This document shows positions 26,380 to 36,184 of a stretch of DNA of 64,000 nt, piece after piece. How positions within the stretch are numbered: position 1 is the stretch's first letter; every line of letters begins with the position of its first letter. The position numbers were made by a program, and so were the translations under genes. Source of the stretch: Paenibacillaceae bacterium (GTDB lineage: Bacteria; Bacillota; Clostridia; Lachnospirales; Lachnospiraceae); NCBI GenBank assembly GCA_015057705.1, contig SVDU01000006.1, forward strand, positions 1 through 64,000. The letters run 5' to 3'. The notes beneath the pieces are model-generated. The model did no database searches, had not been told where the DNA came from, and worked only from the letters and a program-made list of their open reading frames with translations.

Positions 26380-27645
26380 GCTTACGGGAATATCTGATTC
26401 CTGATCTGCACTGACCGTTAAACCGTTCCATATCTCATTAACAGCTTCTACACAGTCCATATAAGTCTGTGCCAGCTGACCGGAAGGTATCTCCAGTTTA
26501 TCGGATAACTGCTTCACTTTCTTCCATTCTGCATCTTCATAACTAAGAATGAGTTCATATAATTCACCACAAACTCCTTCCTTGCGAATAAGAGCGTCTT
26601 TTATTTCCTGAGCAACCGGAACTTCTTCCAGAATCTCTTCCAAAGGTGCATTGATCATGTACTGAAGTGTAGAGAACATGCCCATCATATAAACTTCTGA
26701 CCGAATTATAGGAAGATCTTTGATATGATCCGAAATCGCCATTGCAAAATTGGCTCTCAGGAAAGACAGCTTCATCATTGCTTCTAAAGATTCTTCATTA
26801 TCAATATCATTGTTGAAGCTTAATAAATATACCCATTGCTTCAACTGGCTGATTCCCATGGTAACCAATGCCTGACGTATGGAGGAAACTCTTCGGCGCA
26901 AGGCAAAGTATGCGGAATTAACGATTTTAAGAAGTGCATAGCTTAATGCAGCATCTCTGTTTATAATCTCTTCTATCTTTTCTATATCCGGTTCATCTTT
27001 AGAGACCTCTACCACCAACTGGAAAAAGTTCCCCTCTAAAAATTCCATACGGTTTACTTTTCCAGCCATAGCTTCCGCAACATAGCTTCCCTCTGCATAA
27101 TCCGCGCCTACCTCGATTGCAAGCTCGTAATCAGCCATGGAACTGACACCTGTTACGATGCACTTCTTATCAAAGCCCTTCATTGTGTTAATGAGGTTTT
27201 TTAAAGAACTGCGTTCTTTTCCATCCTGCTTGTTTCTGATGTCAATTTTTATGTAAGTAACATAATCCAGCATGGAGAAATATTTGGGAGAAAACTGGAA
27301 GTCATTGATGGCAAATACATACCCTTCTGCCCTGTACTTTCTTATGATAGTTGGAGACAAAGGGTGAATCATAACATGATCTTCGATCTGAATCACCATC
27401 TTCTCCTTATCAAAAATCTTCGGTGTATTCCGAAATAACAATGAAGGAGTAAATGTAACAAAAGTAAGCTTATCATGAAAAATGCTTTCTGTATTCTGCA
27501 TCAGAAATCCGGCAATTGTGTCAGCCGCTGCCACATCGGAGCTGCTGTAAAGCGAATCATAATCCTTCTGAAACAATACTTCGTAGCCGATAATCCTGTC
27601 CTCCTTCAACGCCTTAATAGGCTGCCGGGTGACATACTTATCCAT
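26362..27645 (-). CDS. EAL-HDOD protein (YuxH-like), probably inactive EAL
   Basis: A 427-residue two-domain protein: a degenerate EAL domain (about 1-200) and an HDOD domain (about 200-400, with ALLKIVNSAYFALRRRVSS). Active EAL phosphodiesterases need an E-A/V-L motif and DDFGTG; here EVL is kept but the second reads NDFQFS, so hydrolysis of cyclic di-GMP is unlikely and a binding or scaffold role is more probable. The ATG at 27645 follows GAGGAGG and overlaps the cheV stop by eight bases; longer starts upstream lack a site. It is the last gene of the long flagellar operon. Confidence 0.85.
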   Translation of the reverse strand: MDKYVTRQPIKALKEDRIIGYEVLFQKDYDSLYSSSDVAAADTIAGFLMQNTESIFHDKLTFVTFTPSLLFRNTPKIFDKEKMVIQIEDHVMIHPLSPTIIRKYRAEGYVFAINDFQFSPKYFSMLDYVTYIKIDIRNKQDGKERSSLKNLINTMKGFDKKCIVTGVSSMADYELAIEVGADYAEGSYVAEAMAGKVNRMEFLEGNFFQLVVEVSKDEPDIEKIEEIINRDAALSYALLKIVNSAYFALRRRVSSIRQALVTMGISQLKQWVYLLSFNNDIDNEESLEAMMKLSFLRANFAMAISDHIKDLPIIRSEVYMMGMFSTLQYMINAPLEEILEEVPVAQEIKDALIRKEGVCGELYELILSYEDAEWKKVKQLSDKLEIPSGQLAQTYMDCVEAVNEIWNGLTVSADQESDIPVSKKTHT

Positions 27646-28558
27646 TCGTCTTCCTCCTCTGAAGCAAGTGATCAATTACTTCTACCAGATGGGCGATTTC
27701 CGGCTTGCTCAGCTGTTCATCTGCGCCCAACTGCTTTCCTTTTATCATCAGTTCCTGATTAATCATGGAAGAGAAAATAACCAAAGGAATATGCTTTAAT
27801 TTTTTATCTTCTTTCACCAGTTTTGTAAGACGGTGTCCATCCATCTCTGGCATCTCAATGTCTGTGATAATCAGGCTTACCTTATCATCTAAATCAGAAT
27901 CATCTCTTATCTGGCTTAAATAATTCCAGGCTTCCTGACCATTATTTTTAAAAGTAAGGTTTTCATATCCTGCTTTTTTAAGAGCAGCTTCTATCATCTT
28001 GGTCAGAAGAATGGAGTCCTCAGCGATTAGTATGGGATTAGCAACAGATGCTCTCTTTCCCAGCTTATTAATATCATCGATCTGGATTCCGGTCTCAGGA
28101 GCGATGTCAGCAACAATTTTTTCAAAGTCAAGGATGGTAACAAGATCAGTTCCGCACTGAGCGATTCCAGTGGCTACGCCTTCATCTCCGCGGCTTATGG
28201 TATCGTCTGGTTTCTGTATATTCTTCCAGGAAATTCTGCTGATACCAACTACGCTGTGAACACGGAAAGCAATGTGCAGCTTGTTGAAATTGGTGATAAT
28301 AAACAGATCTTTGCCTTGTTTTTCACCTTTATTGCCAGTAAGGTAATAAGGGAGATCAATGACTGTAAGAAGAAGATCCCTTGGTTTAAAAATACCCTCT
28401 ACAGCTGGGTGGGCATGAGGGATTGGTTTCACCTTATCTGACATCATAATCTCGCGTACTTTCGCAACGTTAATTCCATATAATTCACCATAGATAGTGA
28501 ATTCCATTATTTCAATTTCATTCGTCCCTGATTCTAATAAAATCTCTGTTTCTGCCAT
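27638..28558 (-). CDS. cheV: CheV, CheW-receiver fusion
   Basis: A 306-residue coupling protein with an N-terminal CheW-like domain and a C-terminal receiver (about 175-300) that retains the AEDS acidic pair, the ITDIEMPEMDG phosphoacceptor and a KP motif. CheV couples receptors to CheA and its phosphorylation aids adaptation. It follows cheD after a gap of 83 bases with AAAGGAG before the ATG. Confidence 0.93.
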   Translation of the reverse strand: MAETEILLESGTNEIEIMEFTIYGELYGINVAKVREIMMSDKVKPIPHAHPAVEGIFKPRDLLLTVIDLPYYLTGNKGEKQGKDLFIITNFNKLHIAFRVHSVVGISRISWKNIQKPDDTISRGDEGVATGIAQCGTDLVTILDFEKIVADIAPETGIQIDDINKLGKRASVANPILIAEDSILLTKMIEAALKKAGYENLTFKNNGQEAWNYLSQIRDDSDLDDKVSLIITDIEMPEMDGHRLTKLVKEDKKLKHIPLVIFSSMINQELMIKGKQLGADEQLSKPEIAHLVEVIDHLLQRRKTNG

Positions 28559-28641
28559 ACTTTTTCTCCTTTATCCCAATATAATCCAGCAAAAACAACT
28601 GCCTGTTAATTTATCGGCAACTTTCTGCCAGTTCATAATGT

Positions 28642-29124
28642 TTACAAAACAATTTCTGCTCTGCCGTAAGTTCTGATTTTAACCTGCCCCGTACTTACAT
28701 CCATGGACATGGTCCGTGCATAGTTTTCTCCAACGTCCAAAGCGGCAAGCCGGATCCCCTCTTTTTGGAGAATCTGTTTTACGCTTACAATATTGCGGGC
28801 TCCGATATTGCCAAGAGTACTGTTACCCTGCAATTCGAACATTTTTGCCCCCCCTGCAATCTTTGCAATCAGCCTTGGTTTTCTTGCGCCCAGGATTTCT
28901 ATCTTTCTAAATGTCTCAGCCAGTCCGGTATCTGCATACTTAAATATATTTCCGTCTCCTGATCCGTATACTTCCGGAAGCATAATATGCACAAGCGCCC
29001 CCAGCTTTATCATGGGATCATATAAACAGATTCCAATGCAGGACCCCAGCGCATAGGTGATCAGTGTCCCCTCCTGTCTGGCAAATTTCATGTCCGCAAT
29101 TCCTACTGTTATCTGTTTATCCAT
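28642..29124 (-). CDS. cheD: Chemoreceptor glutamine deamidase CheD
   Basis: A 160-residue CheD with the catalytic Cys29 in ALGSCIGI, His46 in VHIMLP and Thr21 in GTLITYAL. It deamidates receptor glutamines and binds CheC. It overlaps the cheC end by eight bases, fitting the known CheC-CheD interaction. Confidence 0.96.
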   Translation of the reverse strand: MDKQITVGIADMKFARQEGTLITYALGSCIGICLYDPMIKLGALVHIMLPEVYGSGDGNIFKYADTGLAETFRKIEILGARKPRLIAKIAGGAKMFELQGNSTLGNIGARNIVSVKQILQKEGIRLAALDVGENYARTMSMDVSTGQVKIRTYGRAEIVL

Positions 29125-29743
29125 TTACAATCCCCAGCTTTTCCATTAAAAAGTTCAATGACATAATATCCGGCATCATCAGCAAGTCACTATGAAGGAC
29201 TTTTCCTCCTATTACAAACTGTCCGCTTATCATCATCATCTTATCTGTCTGATATCCAAATTCCACCATTGGAACACTTAAGATGCCTCCCAGCATGTTG
29301 ACTGCAATGTCAGGTACGGAAAGATTGATTGTCACTTCACTGAGTGTTGACATGGCATTTACATAAGATGAGATAATAATATTACCAATTTCTTCTAATG
29401 CGGAGGTCTCTAAAACATTAAGCTGGTAATAGTCTTCAATCTCCTGCTGCATAACGCTGGATAAAACTTCATTAATAAAATCCATCTTTAAAATAAAGAG
29501 CATTAAACCGTTGATTTCTCCTGTCATCTTTACCAGGATCGCTGCCACAATTTCCTCCGGATCACCCAAAAATTTAATGGCCTCATTATATCCCAGTATC
29601 TGAACATCGGGTAATGTCATCCGTACGGTCTTGTTCAGCATGGAAGAAAGTGCGGTAGCCGCATTGCCTGTACCAATACTGCCAATCTCCCGAATCAGAT
29701 CCAGCCCAAGCCCATTCATTTCGTCATAACGTGTTATTTTCAT
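29117..29743 (-). CDS. cheC: CheY-P phosphatase CheC
   Basis: A 208-residue protein with two phosphatase motifs: the first in REIGSIGTGNAATALS and the second in EEIGNIIISSYVNAMS, both keeping the Glu and Asn residues. CheC removes phosphate from CheY and is stimulated by CheD. ATG at 29743 follows GAGGG; the frame continues 18 bases upstream without support. It starts 34 bases after flgG. Confidence 0.95.
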   Translation of the reverse strand: MKITRYDEMNGLGLDLIREIGSIGTGNAATALSSMLNKTVRMTLPDVQILGYNEAIKFLGDPEEIVAAILVKMTGEINGLMLFILKMDFINEVLSSVMQQEIEDYYQLNVLETSALEEIGNIIISSYVNAMSTLSEVTINLSVPDIAVNMLGGILSVPMVEFGYQTDKMMMISGQFVIGGKVLHSDLLMMPDIMSLNFLMEKLGIVNG

Positions 29744-29776
29744 ATGATCGCCCTCTTTCATGAAACTCTGCCATAT

Positions 29777-30550
29777 TTACCGCAGAGAATTTATTGTCGA
29801 TTCAACTTCATCGGAAGTCTGTACCATCTTAAGAGCATAGGAATATGCTCTCTGGGCCTCCATCATTTTTGTCATCTCCAATGCAAAATCGGTACCAGAC
29901 TGCTCCAGAGATCCACTTATTACTTTTGCCTTCTCCAGGAGAATGGGAGTTCCATTGACTGCCGCTGCAGAAAAAACATTGTCCCCTATGGGTTTAAGGC
30001 TGCTGGTATTCGCAAAGGTATAGATTCCAATGGCATGGGGATCATGTTCTCCCTCCTGAAGTTCTTCCTTTTCTTCTTCCTCTTTCTCAGCTTCTTCAGA
30101 CGGGTAGGATGCCGGCTTTACATCATAGGAAATTTCCTCCTGATCCATATTAAGAACCCGTTTTCCATCCACATTGATAAGATAGAATTTGTCCGTTGTC
30201 TTTGCAAGGGAAAATCGTCCATCCCGAGTATATGTGATTTCTCCGGATACAGGATCCTTCAGCATGAAAAAGCCATCACCTTCCACAGCATAATCATGTT
30301 CCTGTCCAGTAGACTGATACGGCATGGCTGTCATGTTTGTCTTTACCTGGTCTATTTTTGATCCGCTTCCAGTCTTAACATTGGTATTATCAAGAGAATT
30401 CCGTGTCTGTGCATAAATCAGATCGGAAAACACACTGTATTCCGGTTTAAAGCCAACTGTATTTACATTCGCTATATTATTCGATACAACATTGAGTTTC
30501 GTCTGCTGATTCATGGCACCCTGTGCGCCTATGTAAAAGGATTGATTCAT
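29777..30550 (-). CDS. flgG: Flagellar rod protein FlgG (FlhP-like)
   Basis: A 257-residue rod/hook-family protein with the N-terminal motif NVVSNNIANVNTVGFK and the C-terminal ALEMTKMMEAQRAYSYALKM. It would form the distal rod. Residues about 151-172 form a very acidic Glu/Lys-rich loop absent from typical FlgG. Bacillus calls the two proteins of this pair FlhO and FlhP. It follows the flgF-like gene by 14 bases. Confidence 0.88.
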   Translation of the reverse strand: MNQSFYIGAQGAMNQQTKLNVVSNNIANVNTVGFKPEYSVFSDLIYAQTRNSLDNTNVKTGSGSKIDQVKTNMTAMPYQSTGQEHDYAVEGDGFFMLKDPVSGEITYTRDGRFSLAKTTDKFYLINVDGKRVLNMDQEEISYDVKPASYPSEEAEKEEEEKEELQEGEHDPHAIGIYTFANTSSLKPIGDNVFSAAAVNGTPILLEKAKVISGSLEQSGTDFALEMTKMMEAQRAYSYALKMVQTSDEVESTINSLR

Positions 30551-30564
30551 CCGTTGTTCCTCCC

Positions 30565-31368
30565 CTATACTCTGCCAATGTCAGATACTATTTTTCCCAT
30601 GAGCTGGTCGTACATCTTAAGCACCTGGGCTGCACTCTGGGTGGCTCTCTGACTGGTCATCATGGAGGTCATCTGTTCAATGGGATCAATATTAGATCGT
30701 TCCACTGATTTCCACATAATTCCACCATCAACAGCTTTTCCTTCTGCCTGGGTAGTGAATGTTCCATTATCCCCTTTTACCAACTGAGTTGTATCATCGA
30801 AGTTTACCACACCAAGCTTTCCAATGAGCGTTGGTTCTTCAGCCTCCGTATCACCGCCATCTTCATCGGTTTTAAGACCTTTTAAGGGCTCTTCATATAT
30901 GTTCCCGGACTGATCCACTGTAATGTGATTAGAGGTCATTTCAATAGGATTTCCATCTTCGCCAAGAACCCTTCCTAAATTTGATAAGCAAAGATAACCA
31001 TCCTTATCCACATCAAAAGATCCATTTCTTGTATAGAGTCGAGTTCCGTCTGTACCTTCAATGGTAAAAAATCCAGGCTTTGTTAAAGCAAAGTCCAGAT
31101 TACCTCCAGTTTCCTCCACATTTCCCTGGTCATAGCTGGTTTTCACACCTGCTACTGTTTTCAGCATGGATGCAGTACCAATCGGAGTGTAACTGCTTTT
31201 ATCCACATTACCGCTTCTGTAGAGCATCTCTTCCTTAAATGTGGTGCTGGTCATACGGTCTGATTTAAACCCAGGAGTACTTACGTTTACCATATTGTTA
31301 CTGATGGTATTTAAATTCCGGTTCTGATAAAGCATACCGGAAGCCAGATTATAAAATCCTTGAAACAT
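30565..31368 (-). CDS. flgF: Flagellar rod protein FlgF (FlhO-like)
   Basis: A 267-residue rod protein with NTISNNMVNVSTPGFKSDR at the N-terminus and PIEQMTSMMTSQRATQSAAQ at the C-terminus. It differs from the following flgG in sequence but shares the fold and length. An acidic loop, DEDGGDTEAEEP, lies about two thirds along. It starts 17 bases after fliA. Confidence 0.88.
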   Translation of the reverse strand: MFQGFYNLASGMLYQNRNLNTISNNMVNVSTPGFKSDRMTSTTFKEEMLYRSGNVDKSSYTPIGTASMLKTVAGVKTSYDQGNVEETGGNLDFALTKPGFFTIEGTDGTRLYTRNGSFDVDKDGYLCLSNLGRVLGEDGNPIEMTSNHITVDQSGNIYEEPLKGLKTDEDGGDTEAEEPTLIGKLGVVNFDDTTQLVKGDNGTFTTQAEGKAVDGGIMWKSVERSNIDPIEQMTSMMTSQRATQSAAQVLKMYDQLMGKIVSDIGRV

Positions 31369-31385
31369 CCCGCTATTCCCCTTTC

Positions 31386-32162
31386 CTATTTCCCATTTAT
31401 AAAATTAGTCAGATTCAGTCTCAGTTTCTGTATGGCATTGGAGTGAATCTGTGAAATTCTTGGTTCACTGACATTCATGACCCTGGCAATCTCTTTCATA
31501 TTTAATTCGTCCATATAATACAAAGAAATAACCTTTTGTTCATTTTCCTTTAGATTATTTATGGCAGATACCAGTATCTGTTTAAATTCTTCCTGAAGAT
31601 AGTGAGATTCCGGCTGGTCATTTTCGCTGATGGATGGGAGCTGGACTGTTTTTTTGTTGTCATTGCTTCCCTCTAACACCATATCAAGGGATATGACACT
31701 GTAAACATTGGTCTTTCCTAACGCTTCCTGATATTTATCCAGCGATACATTTAAATACTCGGCCGTTTCTTTTGAAGATGGAAAACGTCCCAGACGGTTA
31801 CACAATTCCATAACCGTATTGTCCAGTTCTTTGGCATTTTTTCTGACACTTCTTGGGATCCAGTCCTGTTTTCTTGCCATATCTATAATCATACCACGAA
31901 TACGCTTGGAGATATACGTTTCAAACTTCACATTCATACCAGGATCAAACTTTTCAATCCCATTCATGATCGTCAATACACCTTCATTAACGATATCCTC
32001 TATTTGAGCAAAGCTTAAATAGACATCACGCATTTGAATTGAAATGCTCTTCACCATATACATATAACGCATTACCAGCTCGTGCTTGATTTTAATATCC
32101 TTAGTACGCTTATATTTAATTAGTAAATCTTCATTGGTATATTGGCTTAACTCCTGCTCCAT
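31386..32162 (-). CDS. fliA: Flagellar sigma factor FliA (sigma-28)
   Basis: A 258-residue sigma-28 (WhiG/FliA type) with region 2 (HELVMRYMYMVKSI and FETYISKRIRGMIID), region 3 and a C-terminal helix-turn-helix (MKEIARVMNVSEPRISQIHS). It should direct transcription from the TAAA-N15-GCCGATAA-like promoters in this window and be held by FlgM. The ATG at 32162 gives the normal N-terminal length; a TTG at 32201 that overlaps the flhA stop is an alternative adding 13 residues. The flhF-flhG pair that often stands between flhA and fliA is missing. Confidence 0.93.
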   Translation of the reverse strand: MEQELSQYTNEDLLIKYKRTKDIKIKHELVMRYMYMVKSISIQMRDVYLSFAQIEDIVNEGVLTIMNGIEKFDPGMNVKFETYISKRIRGMIIDMARKQDWIPRSVRKNAKELDNTVMELCNRLGRFPSSKETAEYLNVSLDKYQEALGKTNVYSVISLDMVLEGSNDNKKTVQLPSISENDQPESHYLQEEFKQILVSAINNLKENEQKVISLYYMDELNMKEIARVMNVSEPRISQIHSNAIQKLRLNLTNFINGK

Positions 32163-32197
32163 TCCGATTAACACTGCCTTTCTGACATTAACCCCTG

Positions 32198-34270
32198 TCA
32201 AACGGTAATATTTCCGACTGCCTGGATCTGAATATTATTTGCAATTTCATTAAATGAAAGAACATAGACATTGGGATAAAACTGTTCAATCAGACGGTAA
32301 AAATACAGCCTTACTACCTGACTTGTTAAAATCACAGGTTTTTGTTCCAGATCGTTAAATTTCTTAATCTGTTCACCCAGCTGTCCGATTACTGACTGCA
32401 TTACCTCAGGGCTGAGAGCCAGATAAACGCCCTGCTCCCCTTTCGCCATGCTGCTGATAATATTTTTCTCCAGATCTGCATCCAGAGTCAGAACTTTCAT
32501 CTGACCTCCATCACAGAACATTCTGGTAATGGTTCTCTTTAAAGCGATTCTGATGTTCTCAGTAATAAGATCGATATCTCTGGTTGTTGAAAGAGCATCC
32601 ACAATGGTCTCTAATATAGTTTCCATATCTTTGATCGGCACACCTTCTTTTAAAAGACTGTTGAGTATCTTCTGGAAGTTGCCGTAGGATAGCTGACCTG
32701 GGAATAACTCCTCCACAAGTTCAGGTGAATGTTTCTTAACATTATCTAACAGCTGCATAATTTCCTGTCTGCCAAGCATCTCATATGCATGCTGCTTGAT
32801 GGTTTCTGATAAGTGGGTCAGCATAACTGACAACGGATCAATAACCGTATATCCATAGATTTCGGCCATTTCTTTATTTTCAGGCCGGATCCATTTACTT
32901 GGGATTCCGTAAGCCGGCTCCACAGTTTCAATTCCATCCACTTCACCGGAAAGAACCGGCGGTTCCAGGGCGAGATAATAATCTACCAGGATTTCACCCT
33001 TTGCTACTTCTTCACCTCTGATTTTAACAACATACTGGTTGGTATTCAGACTGGAACTGTCTCTTAGTCTGACCGATGGGATAACAAATCCCATGTCCTG
33101 GGCATACTGTCTTCTGAAAATGACAATACGGTTAATTAACTTTCCTCCGCTGCCTTCGTCAATCAGAGGGATCAGGCTGTAGCCGAATTCCAGCTCAATG
33201 GGATCTACACTAATCAGGGAATATACATTATTTACATCTCTGTAATAGGATTCTTCGTCTGCTGGTGTCTGCTGGCTTGTATCCTCCATGAACGTATTCT
33301 GATACTGCTCCACCTCTTTAAAGGCTGACTGTTTCACCTTACGCTCCAGCTGATAACCGGTTCCTATGAGTAAAACTGCCATAAGACCAAGCTGGAATTT
33401 AGGCATTCCCGGAACAAGCATCAATACAACCAAAACAAATCCCGTAAGCATAATGGCTCTTGGCTGAGCCAAAAACTGTGCGGACACATCCTCATTTAAG
33501 CTGCCATCTGATACAGCTCTGGTAACAACCATACCGGTAGCTACTGCGATCATAAGGGAAGGAAGCTGGGATACCAGTCCATCACCTACCGTAGCAATGC
33601 TATAAATGGTTAAAACCTCAGAGAAGGGCATATTGGACTGAACAATACCAATGATCGCACCACCAATAAAATTGATTGCGGTAATGATCAAAGAAACGAT
33701 TGCATCGCCTTTTACGAATTTAGTGGCACCATCCATGGCACCGTAAAAATCTGCTTCCTTCTGGATTTTATAACGTCTCAGCTTCGCTTCCTGCTCATTG
33801 ATCAGACCGGAACTTAAATCCGCATCAATAGCCATCTGCTTTCCTGGCATGGCATCCAGGGTAAATCTGGCTGCAACCTCAGATACTCGTTCCGTACCTT
33901 TTGTAATAACCAGAAAGTTTACTAAAACAATAATCAGGAATATGATAAAACCTACTACAACATTTCCCTGCAATACGAAATCACCAAAGGCCTTAATAAC
34001 CAGACCGGAAGATCCCATTTTGGTTAAAATGTTACGGGTGGAAGAAACGTTAAGTCCAAGCCGCAACAGTGTGGTGATCAAAAGCAGCGATGGAAATATG
34101 GAAAATTCCAACGGCTCCCGAATGTTCATGGTTATCAGAAGGATAATCATGGATAGGGAAATATTTATTATAATCATTACATCCATAAAAAATGGAGGCA
34201 ATGGGATGATCAAAAGAAGCACAATTGTAATGACAAATACTACAACGGAATTTTTAAGTAAAGTCTTCAT
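32198..34270 (-). CDS. flhA: Flagellar export gate protein FlhA
   Basis: A 690-residue export-gate protein with about eight N-terminal membrane segments, the FHIPEP-region segment with DAMPGKQMAIDADL in the cytoplasmic loop, and a large C-terminal cytoplasmic domain that docks chaperone-substrate complexes. Length is normal for the family. The ribosome site is weak. It follows flhB by 41 bases. Confidence 0.97.
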   Translation of the reverse strand: MKTLLKNSVVVFVITIVLLLIIPLPPFFMDVMIIINISLSMIILLITMNIREPLEFSIFPSLLLITTLLRLGLNVSSTRNILTKMGSSGLVIKAFGDFVLQGNVVVGFIIFLIIVLVNFLVITKGTERVSEVAARFTLDAMPGKQMAIDADLSSGLINEQEAKLRRYKIQKEADFYGAMDGATKFVKGDAIVSLIITAINFIGGAIIGIVQSNMPFSEVLTIYSIATVGDGLVSQLPSLMIAVATGMVVTRAVSDGSLNEDVSAQFLAQPRAIMLTGFVLVVLMLVPGMPKFQLGLMAVLLIGTGYQLERKVKQSAFKEVEQYQNTFMEDTSQQTPADEESYYRDVNNVYSLISVDPIELEFGYSLIPLIDEGSGGKLINRIVIFRRQYAQDMGFVIPSVRLRDSSSLNTNQYVVKIRGEEVAKGEILVDYYLALEPPVLSGEVDGIETVEPAYGIPSKWIRPENKEMAEIYGYTVIDPLSVMLTHLSETIKQHAYEMLGRQEIMQLLDNVKKHSPELVEELFPGQLSYGNFQKILNSLLKEGVPIKDMETILETIVDALSTTRDIDLITENIRIALKRTITRMFCDGGQMKVLTLDADLEKNIISSMAKGEQGVYLALSPEVMQSVIGQLGEQIKKFNDLEQKPVILTSQVVRLYFYRLIEQFYPNVYVLSFNEIANNIQIQAVGNITV

Positions 34271-34311
34271 TCTTTTTACACCATTTCTTTCAAGTATCTA
34301 TGCCGCATTTT

Positions 34312-35373
34312 CTACTCTATGATCTTGTTATTCATACGGTATACGTATACCAGAATCTCAGCGACCATACCATAATATTCCGGAGGGATTGGTTCCCCCA
34401 CTTTGGTACTGGCAAAAATCCCCCTTGCAAGAGGCTTGTTCTCCAGCACATAGATTCCATGTTCCTCGCCTATGGCCACAATCCTTAAAGCAAGTTCATC
34501 CTGACCCTTGGCAAGCAGAACCGGTGCATTATCCTTTTCTATATCATAACGCAGTGCTACCGCAAAGTGGGTCGGATTTCGAATGATTACATCTGCAGTA
34601 GGTACTGACTGCATCATCCTGCTGCGGGCTCTTTCTCTTTGCAGGTTCCGGATACGCCCTTTAATCTCCGGATTTCCTTCTGTCTGCTTGTATTCCTCTT
34701 TCATCTCCTGCTTTGACATCTTAATCTGTCGTTCATAATCCCACCACTGGTAGAAATAATCGAAGCCGGCGATTGCCAGGAATACTATTGATACTTTCAT
34801 TACCATATCCATGATAGAATTCAAAACATAAACTGACGAATCCATTACATTCATATCAATGGTTCTGGCCACTGCTCTTAAATCGCCTTTTATGATCTGA
34901 TACAAAATTACTGAAAGTATAATAATTTTAATCAAATTCTTAATAAGCTCTACCAGACTTTTTAAAGAAAGAAGATTTTTAATCCCTTTAATCGGGTTCA
35001 GTCTTTCAAACTTAGGTGCCATATTACTTTTTGTAAATAGAAATCCTGTCTGTACGCCTGTTCCAATCACTGCCAATGTAGTGGAAACAAGAATAATGGG
35101 TATCGCTGCTTTGGCAATGGCAATTACCATATCCCAGAAAATACTGGTTGTATAATCTGATATGGTATCTGCTACCGGAGCCAGACTTACATATTTGATC
35201 ATATAATCCTGCATGGTCCGATACATGAGCGGAAATAATGCTTTCAACATCACGAAAGTACCAAGAAGAGTGGCGATCATTACCACATCCTTACTAACAG
35301 CAACATGACCTTTTTTTCGTTCATCCTTCCGTTTTTTCGGTGAGGCCTTCTCGGTTTTTGAATCATCTGCCAT
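34312..35373 (-). CDS. flhB: Flagellar export switch protein FlhB
   Basis: A 353-residue protein with four membrane segments and a C-terminal cytoplasmic domain carrying the autocleavage motif NPTH (266-269). Cleavage switches export from rod/hook to filament substrates. A second, stand-alone FlhB C-domain protein is encoded at 6666-7013. It follows fliR by 23 bases. Confidence 0.97.
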   Translation of the reverse strand: MADDSKTEKASPKKRKDERKKGHVAVSKDVVMIATLLGTFVMLKALFPLMYRTMQDYMIKYVSLAPVADTISDYTTSIFWDMVIAIAKAAIPIILVSTTLAVIGTGVQTGFLFTKSNMAPKFERLNPIKGIKNLLSLKSLVELIKNLIKIIILSVILYQIIKGDLRAVARTIDMNVMDSSVYVLNSIMDMVMKVSIVFLAIAGFDYFYQWWDYERQIKMSKQEMKEEYKQTEGNPEIKGRIRNLQRERARSRMMQSVPTADVIIRNPTHFAVALRYDIEKDNAPVLLAKGQDELALRIVAIGEEHGIYVLENKPLARGIFASTKVGEPIPPEYYGMVAEILVYVYRMNNKIIE

Positions 35374-35396
35374 TTCCGTTCATCACATCCTTTGCG

Positions 35397-36158
35397 CTAT
35401 AAAATCCTGATTATATTCTCCACTGTCAGTAACATCTGACTGATTATAAATCCAACATAATCAGACATGGGGGAAAATAAAAATATAAGCATTAATAAAC
35501 CAACTAAAACTTTCGCCTGAATGTTAACCACAAACACATTAATCTGGGGTATCACCTTCATCAGAATTCCCACCGCAATTTCCGTTATAAACTCAATTGC
35601 CATAATTGGAAAAGCAAATTTAACTGCCATAACTATGCACTGGGTAAATATTTCAAGGATCGCCCATGCAACTTTTGTACCGATGACAACTTGTCCATAA
35701 GGAACGATCTCCGACGACTGGATTAAAAGTTTAAACAGAGCCAGATGACCGTCTACTGCAAAGAACAATAATATAAAATACGCATGAAAGATACTTCCCG
35801 TCACCGCAACCTGTGCATTGCTCTGGGGATCAAATACAGTGGCCATGGAAAGTCCCATCTGAAAATCTATAATTGTTCCCGCATATGTAATGATCATGAC
35901 AAACAGCTCCATGACAAAACCAATCACATACCCCATGGCAAACTCTTTGATCAGAAGAACTGCGTATTCGACGGAAGTAACTGGTTCCGGTACCTGCGCG
36001 GAAGAAAACGAATACAGCATAAGGGTAAATACCATAACCGTACCGCCCTTTACATAACCGGGTATATTCCGTCTTCCCAATATGGGATTCAGAAGAATAA
36101 AACCTGACATCCGCATGAGAATCAGGGAGAAAAGCATCATCTGTCCTATATCCGGCAT
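35397..36158 (-). CDS. fliR: Flagellar export gate protein FliR
   Basis: A 253-residue polytopic membrane protein of the FliR family, with NPILGRRNIPGYVKGG near the N-terminus and about six hydrophobic segments. It forms the export gate with FliP and FliQ. It lies between fliQ and flhB in the standard order. Confidence 0.95.
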   Translation of the reverse strand: MPDIGQMMLFSLILMRMSGFILLNPILGRRNIPGYVKGGTVMVFTLMLYSFSSAQVPEPVTSVEYAVLLIKEFAMGYVIGFVMELFVMIITYAGTIIDFQMGLSMATVFDPQSNAQVAVTGSIFHAYFILLFFAVDGHLALFKLLIQSSEIVPYGQVVIGTKVAWAILEIFTQCIVMAVKFAFPIMAIEFITEIAVGILMKVIPQINVFVVNIQAKVLVGLLMLIFLFSPMSDYVGFIISQMLLTVENIIRIL

Positions 36159-36184
36159 TTAACTCTTCCTTTCATCTGTCTTAC

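Noticed and set aside
29744-30361. 205-codon plus-strand open frame
   Set aside because: Antisense shadow of flgG; the Phe/Leu run in it is the reverse complement of the Glu/Lys-rich loop.
33798-34322. 174-codon plus-strand open frame
   Set aside because: Antisense to the membrane-spanning part of flhA with no initiation signal.
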